This document shows, piece by piece, positions 1 to 5,036 of a stretch of 5,036 bases of DNA (position 1 is its first letter; the number at the start of each line of letters is the position of its first letter). Below the pieces are notes generated by a model, which had not been told where the DNA came from, did not search any database, and saw only the letters and a list, made by a program, of their open reading frames with translations. The DNA is taken from the NCBI GenBank assembly GCA_043782425.1, contig JAYWAM010000219.1, positions 1-5,036 of the forward strand, read 5' to 3'. A program made the translations under genes and the position numbers. This stretch comes from JAYWAM01 sp043782425. Lineage in GTDB: Bacteria > Pseudomonadota > Gammaproteobacteria > Burkholderiales > Usitatibacteraceae.

Positions 1-2139
1 CACCTCGGCGGTGGTGAGCTTGGCAAGGGCGTGCGCCAGCCCTTCGTAGGAACCCTGCACATCGGCCTTGATAATCAGCGCCAGCGTCTTGACCTCGCCT
101 TCGCCCATATTCTCAAAAGCGTTCTCGAGCTTGGCGGCGTGCTGCTTTGCCAGCTTCACATCGCGGAATTTGCCCTGACGGAACAGCGCAATTTCACGCG
201 CCTTGCGCTCGTCATTGAGCACCATGACTTCCTCGCCAGCGCCCGGTACATCGGCCAGGCCCTGAACTTCAACCGGTATGGAGGGGCCGGCTTCGTTCAC
301 CTGTTTGCCGCCCTCGTCTATCAGCGCACGCACGCGCCCAAACACCGCACCGGCCAGGACAATGTCGCCCTTTTTGAGAGTGCCGGATTTCACCAGTATG
401 GTCGCCACTGGGCCGCGCCCCTTGTCGAGACGTGCTTCGATAACAACACCCTTGGCGGGCGCTTTTACCACGGCTTTGAGTTCCAGAACTTCGGCTTGTA
501 GCAAAATGGCATCGAGCAAATTATCAATACCCTTTCCGGTCTTGGCTGACACTTCGACAAACATCGTCTCGCCACCGTATTCCTCGGGAATCACTTGATG
601 TGCAACCAGTTCCTGCTTGACACGCTCGGGATGTGCTTCCGGCTTGTCGATTTTGTTTAGCGCCACAATGATAGGCACATTCGCCGCTTTGGCGTGCGCG
701 ATCGCCTCTATGGTCTGCGGCATCACGCCGTCGTCGGCAGCCACCACCAGTATCACCAGGTCAGTAATCTTTGAACCGCGCGCGCGCATCGCAGTAAACG
801 CCTCGTGCCCCGGCGTATCGAGAAAAGTCACCACGCCCTTGGCGGTTTCCACATGATAGGCGCCGATATGCTGCGTGATTCCGCCCGCTTCACCCGATGC
901 CACGCGCGCACGACGTATCGTATCGAGCAACGAGGTTTTGCCGTGATCGACGTGGCCCATTACCGTCACCACAGGCGGACGCGGTTCAAGTACATGCTCT
1001 TCGGCAGTCGCGGTTTCAGATAGAAATGCTTCCGGATCATCCGGCTTGGCTGGCTTTGCGACATGACCCATTTCTTCCACCACTATCATCGCGGTTTCCT
1101 GGTCGATAACCTGGTTAATGGTCACCATACTGCCCATTTTCATCATGGTTTTAATCACCTCGGCCGCCTTGACGGCCATTTTCTGGGCAAGTTCGCCGAT
1201 AGTAATCGTTTCCGGAACCGGCACTTCACGCACAATCGGTTCAGTGGGCATGGAGAATGCGTGATCTCCATCGTCGTCTGCATGGCGCGCCGCCTTGGCC
1301 TTCGGGCTGCGCCAGCCGTCGCGTCCGCCCGAGGTATCGCCGCGGGTTTTGATAAGCCGCCGCTTGGCGTTCTCATCGACCCAACCTGAGGTCGGTTTAG
1401 CGGTTTTCTTGACAGTCTTTTTATCTTTATCCGCTGGCTTTACAGCAGGACGGTGTAGCGTACCCTCGCTGGCCGCAGGGGCCAGTGCAACATCTGGCGT
1501 CAGCGCATCCGCCGACTCGGCTTTGGCTTCGGCAATGGCGTCAGCATCGGATTGCGCACTCGACTTTTCGCCGACAACTTTCTTGCTTCGTTTGGCTGCG
1601 GGTTTCTTATCCTTGGCGCCAGCCGCATCCGCCACAGCAGGGGCGGCCTCATCGGCTTTCTTGCCGCGCGCGGTGCGTTTAGGCTTGGCTTTGGCTTCTT
1701 CGGCCTGGCGCGTCATCAATTCAGTTTGACGGCGCGCTTCCTCTTTGCGTTTGGCAAGCTCACCAGAATCGACTGTCGGCGCAGGCGCGGGAGCGGGCGC
1801 TGGAACCTCTACTTTTTCAGGCTCGGCAGCGGGCTCGTTAGCATCGCGCTTTACAAACACGCGTTTCTTGCGCACCTCCACCTGAATGGTGCGCGCTTTG
1901 CCGGTGGCGTCGGACTTTTTAATTTCCGTGGTCTGCTTGCGCGTCAGGGTAATCTTTTTCTTTTCTTCTTTGTGACCGTGAACCTCGCGCAAATAGTCGA
2001 GCAACTTGGCCTTGTCCTCTTCGGTGACCTTATCTTCGGCAGCTTTTTTCTTGACGCCGGCGGTTTTGAGCTGCTCAAGCAGCACCGCAACGTCAAGCTT
2101 CAGTTCCTTGGCAAATTGTTCGACAGTAGTTTGAGCCAT
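1..2139 (-). CDS. infB: Translation initiation factor IF2 (3' end cut off by the window edge)
   Basis: IF2 is the cytoplasmic GTPase that brings formyl-Met-tRNA to the 30S subunit and promotes 50S joining. I read 713 uninterrupted codons. Residues 1-50 form the first IF2_N helical domain (MAQTTVEQFAKELKL...). Residues 50-300 are a charged, low-complexity Lys/Ala/Glu linker with an Ala-Pro run at 114-121. A second IF2_N-like segment lies at about 306-357. The G domain is complete: G1 GHVDHGKT 395-402, switch I GGITQHIGAY 419-428, G3 DTPGH 441-445, G4 NKID 495-498 and G5 SAK 531-533. The EF-Tu-like domain II spans about 560-650. Domain III begins near 680 (KADVQGS 691-697) and is cut. Family members of this architecture are about 850-900 residues, so the missing part is the rest of domain III and the tRNA-binding C-terminal domain. 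The ATG is the only usable N-terminal start, because an in-frame stop (2170-2172) lies just upstream. Its Shine-Dalgarno is poor. It is the third gene of rimP-nusA-infB. Confidence 0.97.
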   Translation of the reverse strand, partial: MAQTTVEQFAKELKLDVAVLLEQLKTAGVKKKAAEDKVTEEDKAKLLDYLREVHGHKEEKKKITLTRKQTTEIKKSDATGKARTIQVEVRKKRVFVKRDANEPAAEPEKVEVPAPAPAPAPTVDSGELAKRKEEARRQTELMTRQAEEAKAKPKRTARGKKADEAAPAVADAAGAKDKKPAAKRSKKVVGEKSSAQSDADAIAEAKAESADALTPDVALAPAASEGTLHRPAVKPADKDKKTVKKTAKPTSGWVDENAKRRLIKTRGDTSGGRDGWRSPKAKAARHADDDGDHAFSMPTEPIVREVPVPETITIGELAQKMAVKAAEVIKTMMKMGSMVTINQVIDQETAMIVVEEMGHVAKPAKPDDPEAFLSETATAEEHVLEPRPPVVTVMGHVDHGKTSLLDTIRRARVASGEAGGITQHIGAYHVETAKGVVTFLDTPGHEAFTAMRARGSKITDLVILVVAADDGVMPQTIEAIAHAKAANVPIIVALNKIDKPEAHPERVKQELVAHQVIPEEYGGETMFVEVSAKTGKGIDNLLDAILLQAEVLELKAVVKAPAKGVVIEARLDKGRGPVATILVKSGTLKKGDIVLAGAVFGRVRALIDEGGKQVNEAGPSIPVEVQGLADVPGAGEEVMVLNDERKAREIALFRQGKFRDVKLAKQHAAKLENAFENMGEGEVKTLALIIKADVQGSYEGLAHALAKLTTAEV

Positions 2140-2203
2140 GTGAGTCGTTTCGCTACAGTTATCACTGCTTTAGTGGTTTAATTGCCTGGGCGCGTTTTGG
2201 CGA
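2140..2203 (-). other. nusA-infB intercistronic spacer
   Basis: This is a 64-nt spacer between the nusA stop and the infB start, long for this otherwise compact operon. It contains no ORF and no terminator with a T-run, so the genes are expected to be co-transcribed. Read on the minus strand, it has a small potential hairpin (CAGT-GATA-ACTG, plus coordinates 2156-2167) ending 16 nt before the infB ATG. No GGAG/AGGA element is seen in the last 20 nt before the ATG; the nearest purine-rich run is GCGAAACGA. Confidence 0.6.
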
Positions 2204-3688
2204 TCATGCGGGTTGATTCACAAACCACGGTGCTCGCGCAGTCATAATGAGTTGCTTGGCGCGTTCCGCGTCCATGCCGGTGATTTCGGTCAGTTCATCA
2301 ATATCGAGGTCGGCCAATGCATCCATGGTCGCCACACCTTTCGCGGCAAGTGCGCGCGCGGTCAGGTTATCCATACCCTCCATATTGAGAAGATCTTCAG
2401 CGGCATTTTCGATTTTCTCTTCCGACGCAATTTCGTCGGTCAACAAGGCGTTGCGTGCGCGGCGACGCAATTCATTAACCGTATCTTCATCCAACGCTTC
2501 TATCTCGAGCATTTCGCCAATTGGCACATAGGCCACTTCTTCGAGGTTGGTAAATCCTTCCTGCACCAGAATATCGGCAACGTCCTCGTCAACATCGAGC
2601 TTCTCGATGAACAGCGCGCGGATAGTGCTGAATTCTTCAGTGTTTTTCTGTGTGGCCTCTTCTTTGGTCATGATATTGAGCTGCCAACCCGTCAGCTCGG
2701 ATGCGAGACGAACATTTTGTCCGCCGCGCCCGATAGACTGGGCAAGCTGCTCTTCGTCCACCACCACATCCATGCTGTGTTTTTCTTCATCCACCACGAT
2801 AGAGCTCACCTCGGCAGGCGCCAGCGCGTTGATGACAAACTGTGCAGGATCGGGCGACCAAAGAATGATGTCAACACGTTCGCCTGCCAGCTCGGAAGTC
2901 ACCGCCTGCACGCGCGAACCGCGCATGCCAACGCAAGTGCCGACCGGATCGATGCGCTGGTCATTGGATTTGACGGCAATCTTGGCGCGCAGGCCCGGGT
3001 CTCTGGCTGCCGCCTTGATTTCAAGCAGCCCTTCTTCCATCTCAGGCACTTCAAGCTCGAACAGCTTGGCGATAAACTCAGGCGCCACGCGCGACAGCAC
3101 GAGTTGCGGACCGCGCGCGGTGCGATCCACTTTCAGCAGGAAGGCGCGTACTCGATCTCCGACCCGCAGATTCTCCTTGGGAATGACCTGATCGCGCGGA
3201 ATTTTTGCCTCGATGCGGCCCGATTCGACAATCACGTCACCGCGCTCAATACGCTTGATAGTCCCGCTGACCAGCAGTTCGTCGCGCGCCAGAAAGTCGT
3301 TAAGAATCTGCTCGCGCTCGGCATCACGAATTTTCTGCAGGATGACTTGCTTGGCGGCCTGTGCGCCGATACGCCCGAACTCAATCGGCTCAAGCGGCTC
3401 TTCAACTATCGCCTCAAGCGCCAGCGGGGGATCGCGCAATTGTGCGTCAGTCAGTGCGATTTGTTTGGAAGGGAACTCGTGCTCCAAATCCTCAACCACA
3501 GTCCATTGCCTGAAGGACAGAAAGTCACCCGATACGCGATCTACTTCAACGCGCACGTCTACTTCGTCGGCGAAGCGTTTCTTTGTGGCCTGAGCCAGCG
3601 CCATCTCCAAAGCAATAAAAACCACTTCACGCGCGACGTTTTTTTCACGCGCCAGCGCCTCAACCAATAAAAGAATCTCGCGACTCAT
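2204..3688 (-). CDS. nusA: Transcription termination/antitermination factor NusA
   Basis: NusA binds RNA polymerase near the RNA exit channel, stimulates pausing and hairpin-dependent termination, and takes part in rRNA and phage-type antitermination complexes. The protein is 494 aa, essentially the length of the E. coli protein (495). The N-terminal polymerase-binding domain spans about 1-125 (MSREILLLVEALAREKNV, DVRVEVDRVSGDF). The S1 RNA-binding domain spans about 135-200 (SGTIKRIERGDVIVE, VGDRVRAFLLKVDR). KH1 carries the GMRGSRV loop at 254-260 and KH2 the IGRGGQNV loop at 319-326. Two C-terminal acidic repeats lie at about 360-415 and 435-490; they are typical of proteobacterial NusA and absent from Bacillus NusA. 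The ATG is supported by a GGAG placed 7 nt upstream. It starts 21 nt after rimP and is followed 64 nt later by infB. I see no damage or unusual residues. Confidence 0.98.
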   Translation of the reverse strand: MSREILLLVEALAREKNVAREVVFIALEMALAQATKKRFADEVDVRVEVDRVSGDFLSFRQWTVVEDLEHEFPSKQIALTDAQLRDPPLALEAIVEEPLEPIEFGRIGAQAAKQVILQKIRDAEREQILNDFLARDELLVSGTIKRIERGDVIVESGRIEAKIPRDQVIPKENLRVGDRVRAFLLKVDRTARGPQLVLSRVAPEFIAKLFELEVPEMEEGLLEIKAAARDPGLRAKIAVKSNDQRIDPVGTCVGMRGSRVQAVTSELAGERVDIILWSPDPAQFVINALAPAEVSSIVVDEEKHSMDVVVDEEQLAQSIGRGGQNVRLASELTGWQLNIMTKEEATQKNTEEFSTIRALFIEKLDVDEDVADILVQEGFTNLEEVAYVPIGEMLEIEALDEDTVNELRRRARNALLTDEIASEEKIENAAEDLLNMEGMDNLTARALAAKGVATMDALADLDIDELTEITGMDAERAKQLIMTARAPWFVNQPA

Positions 3689-3699
3689 GTCACTTCTCC
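3689..3699 (-). promoter_or_regulatory. nusA ribosome binding site
   Basis: The minus strand reads GGAGAAGTGAC followed by ATG. The GGAG core sits 7 nt from the start codon, within the 21-nt rimP-nusA gap. It fixes the nusA start and contrasts with the weak sites of rimP and infB in the same operon. Confidence 0.8.
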
Positions 3700-3709
3700 A
3701 AAAATCTCA

Positions 3710-4159
3710 TCATTGCGGCGCCAGCCTTGCCCGGTCAATTTCGGACAATGCCAGCGTCATCTCGATACTATCCTTGCCTGCGTCATCAACCACAAAACTG
3801 ATCTTACCGTCGCAAACTTTGCCAATCGTGCCGACAAACTTCTTGCGTCCCTGCACCTCAAGCAGCAACTTTACCTTGGCCTTCTTCCCCGCAAAACGCG
3901 AGAAATCGGCGAGCTTCTTGAGCGGCCTGTCCAAACCGGGCGAGGAAACCTCCAGCCTGTCGAAATCAATCCCTTCAACAGCAAACAGGCGCGTCAGGTG
4001 GTTGCTCACCAAAGCACAATCATCAATCGTGATGCCCTCTGCTTTATCGATAAACAACCGCACCATGCCGCCTCGGCTGCGCTCCATATCCACCAGCTCG
4101 TACCCTAGGGAATCCAGGGTACGCGCCAGCAATTGCAACAAATCGGTAGCGATGATCAC
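3710..4159 (-). CDS. rimP: Ribosome maturation factor RimP
   Basis: RimP (formerly YhbC/P15a) is a small cytoplasmic protein needed for 30S subunit maturation. From the GTG at 4159 it is 149 aa, close to the usual 140-155. Family landmarks are GYELVD (19-24), VRLFIDK (33-39), GITIDDCALVS (42-52) and the hallmark EVSSPGLDRPL (70-80). The C-terminal Sm-like domain follows (about 85-149, FVGTIG...ISFVVDD...ALSEIDRARLAPQ). The same frame stays open upstream to an ATG at 4237, but those 26 extra residues lie over a terminator hairpin, do not resemble RimP, and have no Shine-Dalgarno, so I reject that start. The GTG fits the family N-terminus within about 5 residues. However, its GGAG overlaps the start codon itself, so the exact start is uncertain. 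It is the first gene of rimP-nusA-infB, the order typical of proteobacteria. Confidence 0.95.
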   Translation of the reverse strand: MIIATDLLQLLARTLDSLGYELVDMERSRGGMVRLFIDKAEGITIDDCALVSNHLTRLFAVEGIDFDRLEVSSPGLDRPLKKLADFSRFAGKKAKVKLLLEVQGRKKFVGTIGKVCDGKISFVVDDAGKDSIEMTLALSEIDRARLAPQ

Positions 4160-4193
4160 TCCAAACGTTTTAACGCAAGCACGACTACAAATA

Positions 4194-4227
4194 CAAACAA
4201 AAAATGGGCGCACGGCCCATTTCTTTT
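4194..4227 (-). terminator. Intrinsic terminator in the rimP-nusA-infB leader (putative attenuator)
   Basis: Positions 4202-4209 (AAATGGGC) and 4215-4222 (GCCCATTT) are a perfect 8-bp inverted repeat around a 5-nt loop (4210-4214). On the minus strand the stem is preceded by A residues and followed by six T, then GTTTG, which is the standard layout of a factor-independent terminator. On the plus strand the tail is TTTCTTTT, so it could also work weakly in that direction. Reading leftward, there is no gene between the receptor start and this hairpin, and the first gene after it is rimP. The structure therefore sits inside the operon leader. Attenuation is an inference; a 5' stabilising hairpin is the main alternative. 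Confidence 0.72.
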
Positions 4228-4240
4228 CACACAACATTGG

Positions 4241-4249
4241 ATTTTAGCA
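4241..4249 (-). promoter_or_regulatory. Possible extended -10 promoter for rimP-nusA-infB
   Basis: The minus strand reads TGCTAAAAT, which is an extended -10 (TG-n-TAAAAT, 5 of 6 to TATAAT). I see no good -35 at 16-18 bp; the hexamer there is close to GATAAC. The predicted start near 4234 would put the terminator hairpin only about 12 nt into the transcript, which is tight for termination. A second -10-like hexamer, TATATG, occurs upstream at 4292-4297, also without a clear -35. The operon promoter is thus not securely located. Confidence 0.3.
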
Positions 4250-4344
4250 GATTTGCAGGGAAAGTTATCGGGATAAGGCGCAGAACACAACATATATCGA
4301 ATCTGCGTCGGCAAAAAAACCGTGTCCGCCTTAGCGCACCGAAC

Positions 4345-4362
4345 TGTTGCAAAATTGCAACA
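4345..4362. promoter_or_regulatory. Perfect 18-bp palindrome, operator candidate
   Basis: TGTTGCAA-AA-TTGCAACA is an 8-bp perfect inverted repeat with a 2-bp centre. It lies 15 bp upstream of the candidate -35 of the receptor gene. The half-site pentamer TGTTG recurs at 4376-4380, and AACTGTTG is repeated directly at 4342-4349 and 4373-4380, 31 bp apart, or about three helical turns. There is no T-run, so it is not a terminator. Symmetry and position suggest a site for a dimeric regulator, which I cannot name. It could serve either divergent gene. Confidence 0.45.
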
Positions 4363-4377
4363 AACAGACACAAACTG

Positions 4378-4407
4378 TTGGATGTTTCACGAAACTGGCG
4401 CTATTCT
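4378..4407 (+). promoter_or_regulatory. Candidate sigma70-type promoter of the receptor gene
   Basis: A TTGGAT hexamer (4378-4383) and a TATTCT hexamer (4402-4407) are separated by 18 bp. Both match the consensus only in part, and the predicted start near 4414 would give a leader of about 60 nt before the ATG. The weak match fits a regulated promoter. It is the best pair I see in the correct orientation, but it is not proven. Confidence 0.35.
4384..4395. promoter_or_regulatory. 12-bp palindrome inside the candidate promoter spacer
   Basis: GTTTC-AC-GAAAC is a perfect 5-bp inverted repeat with a 2-bp centre, lying between the candidate -35 and -10 hexamers of the receptor gene. A repressor bound there would block RNA polymerase. 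It is short, so chance occurrence is possible. Confidence 0.3.
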
Positions 4408-4461
4408 GTATGCGCTAACAAATTCTGTTACGGACCGTTTCCATCCACCCTAAATCCCAAT

Positions 4462-4465
4462 GGAG
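4462..4465 (+). promoter_or_regulatory. Ribosome binding site of the receptor gene
   Basis: GGAG lies 9 nt before the ATG at 4475. It is the only Shine-Dalgarno near the start, and the signal peptide begins directly at this ATG, so it supports that start over the later in-frame ATG at codon 5. Confidence 0.75.
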
Positions 4466-4474
4466 AATAAACCA

Positions 4475-5036
4475 ATGAAAAATAAAATGAGAGCATTGCC
4501 AGCGGCGCTTACCAGCGTCCTGGGTGCCGGTATCGCTGCATCCCTGGTAATGTCACCCGCATTTGCTCAGCAACCGCAAAAAGTCGAGAAAATTGAAGTC
4601 ACGGGGTCCAACATCAGCCGGACGGAATCTGAGACCGCATCACCGGTTCAGACGGTCACCCGCGAGGATATTGAGAAATCCGGTAAGAGTTCCGTGGCTG
4701 AACTTCTACAGACTCTGGCAGTGGATAACCAAGGATCAGTGCCGACAACGTTCGGCGGCGGCTTTGCGGCCGGTGCCTCAGGTATTTCGTTACGGGGACT
4801 AGGTGCGGCCTCCACGCTCGTGCTGGTAAATGGCCGTCGTATTGCGCCCTACGGTCTCGCCGATGATGGGCAGAAGGTCTTTGCTGACCTTAACCTGATT
4901 CCGGCGGAGGCGGTTGAGCGGATTGAAATACTGAAGGACGGCGCCTCCGCGATTTATGGTTCGGACGCCATTGCAGGTGTGGTTAACGTGATTCTGCGCA
5001 AGGATTTCCAGGGCACGACAGCCAAGATTAATTTCG
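4475..5036 (+). CDS. TonB-dependent outer-membrane receptor, N-terminal part (runs off the right edge)
   Basis: TonB-dependent receptors are 22-strand outer-membrane barrels with an internal plug that import siderophores, vitamins, sugars or other ligands using TonB-ExbB-ExbD energy. The visible 187 residues begin with a signal peptide: basic start MKNKMR, hydrophobic core, and an AFA|QQ cleavage site after residue 31. Next is a TonB-box-like stretch (KIEVTGS, 39-45). The plug domain follows from about 55, with SPVQTVTREDIEKSG (56-70), VAELLQTL (74-81), ISLRGLGAASTLVLVNGRR (104-122), LNLIPAEAVERIEILKDG (139-156) and SAIYGSDAIAGVVNVI (158-173). The extended plug style, with LNLIPAEAVERIEILKDG and a Gly-rich loop at 94-103, is common in large receptors of about 800-1000 aa, so most of the barrel lies beyond the window. 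No STN signalling domain precedes the plug, so direct sigma/anti-sigma signalling is unlikely. The ligand cannot be assigned. It is divergent from rimP and has its own promoter region. Confidence 0.93.
   Translation, partial: MKNKMRALPAALTSVLGAGIAASLVMSPAFAQQPQKVEKIEVTGSNISRTESETASPVQTVTREDIEKSGKSSVAELLQTLAVDNQGSVPTTFGGGFAAGASGISLRGLGAASTLVLVNGRRIAPYGLADDGQKVFADLNLIPAEAVERIEILKDGASAIYGSDAIAGVVNVILRKDFQGTTAKINF

Larger units (their letters stand above)
4160..4474. other. Divergent intergenic region between rimP and the receptor gene
   Basis: This 315-bp stretch is more AT-rich than the genes beside it. Read leftward it is the rimP leader, with an intrinsic-terminator structure (about 4194-4227) and a possible extended -10 element. 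Read rightward it has a candidate promoter, two perfect palindromes and the Shine-Dalgarno of the receptor gene. I looked for a tRNA, since E. coli has metY upstream of rimP, and found no cloverleaf or TTCRANYC T-arm. The open frames here lack ribosome binding sites and family likeness. An A7 run (4313-4319) and a 9-bp direct repeat ACACAACAT (4229-4237 and 4285-4293) are the other visible irregularities. Confidence 0.7.

Noticed and set aside
1770..1805. Ala-Pro repeat and Lys/Ala-rich low complexity in infB
   Set aside because: Typical of the variable linker between the IF2 N-terminal domains and the G domain; not an insertion.
31..2181. Several plus-strand open frames opposite infB (for example 31-501 and 1552-2181)
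   Set aside because: Antisense shadows of a continuous 713-codon IF2 frame with all GTPase motifs; no ribosome binding sites or family likeness.
2213..3670. 485-codon open frame on the plus strand, antisense to almost the whole of nusA
   Set aside because: It is the mirror of nusA codon usage. The translation is rich in His, Cys, Phe and Arg, matches no family I know, has no SD, and the nusA frame on the opposite strand is unmistakable.
4160..4237. N-terminally extended RimP starting at ATG 4237
   Set aside because: The extra 26 residues are Cys-rich, unlike RimP N-termini, are encoded by the terminator hairpin and its T-tract, and have no SD.
4308..4345. Second minus-strand terminator ending in the T7 run (A7 on plus, 4313-4319)
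   Set aside because: The bases before the T-run form only a few interrupted pairs (GTG...CAC), with no GC-rich stem directly next to it.
4156..4371. Minus-strand frame of 71 codons in the rimP leader
   Set aside because: The full-length version starts at a GTG with no SD and spans the likely promoter region; only the last 24 codons are considered, as a leader-peptide possibility in the findings.
4205..4470. Plus-strand frame of 88 codons in the intergenic gap
   Set aside because: It begins inside the terminator hairpin without an SD, covers both palindromes and the promoter, and has a random, Arg/Cys-rich composition.
4240..4474. A tRNA gene (metY equivalent) or riboswitch upstream of rimP
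   Set aside because: No acceptor/T-arm pairing or TTCRANYC motif on either strand, and no recognisable riboswitch core.
1..5036. CRISPR array, insertion sequence, phage or defence system
   Set aside because: No regularly spaced repeats, transposase motifs, terminal inverted repeats or defence-family domains; the window is core genes plus one receptor.

Overview
The window is chromosomal DNA from a Gram-negative proteobacterium. It holds two divergent blocks separated by a regulatory gap of about 315 bp. The IF2 N-terminus, the RimP core and the gene order rimP-nusA-infB, with no ylxR or ylxQ between nusA and infB, suggest a betaproteobacterium, possibly of the Nitrosomonadales/Burkholderiales type. 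That placement is inferred from remembered family features, not from a database search. The TonB-dependent outer-membrane receptor confirms a Gram-negative envelope.

Block 1 (minus strand, 4159 down to 1) is the conserved translation/transcription-factor operon. rimP (30S maturation) is followed after 21 nt by nusA (transcription elongation, pausing and termination factor). After a further 64 nt comes infB (initiation factor IF2), which runs off the left edge after 713 intact codons. All three frames are uninterrupted and the key motifs are present: the five GTPase motifs of IF2, the S1, KH and acidic-repeat regions of NusA, and the EVSSPGLDRPL motif of RimP. The products work together: RimP helps build 30S subunits, IF2 places initiator tRNA on them, and NusA tunes RNA polymerase.

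The gap (4160-4474) has no convincing gene. Its left part, which is the rimP leader when read on the minus strand, holds a textbook intrinsic-terminator structure: a perfect 8-bp stem, a 5-nt loop and a U-rich tail, ending about 35-40 nt before the likely rimP start. No gene upstream needs terminating, so this looks like an attenuator of the operon that encodes NusA, itself a termination factor. Its right part holds a plausible sigma70-type promoter for the rightward gene and two perfect palindromes that resemble operators.

Block 2 (plus strand, 4475 to the right edge) is the first 187 codons of a TonB-dependent receptor: signal peptide, TonB-box-like segment and most of the plug domain. The ligand cannot be told from this part.

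Most of the window is ordinary core genome. The parts worth a second look are the leader terminator, the unusual rimP start, the weak ribosome binding site of infB, and the palindromes before the receptor gene.
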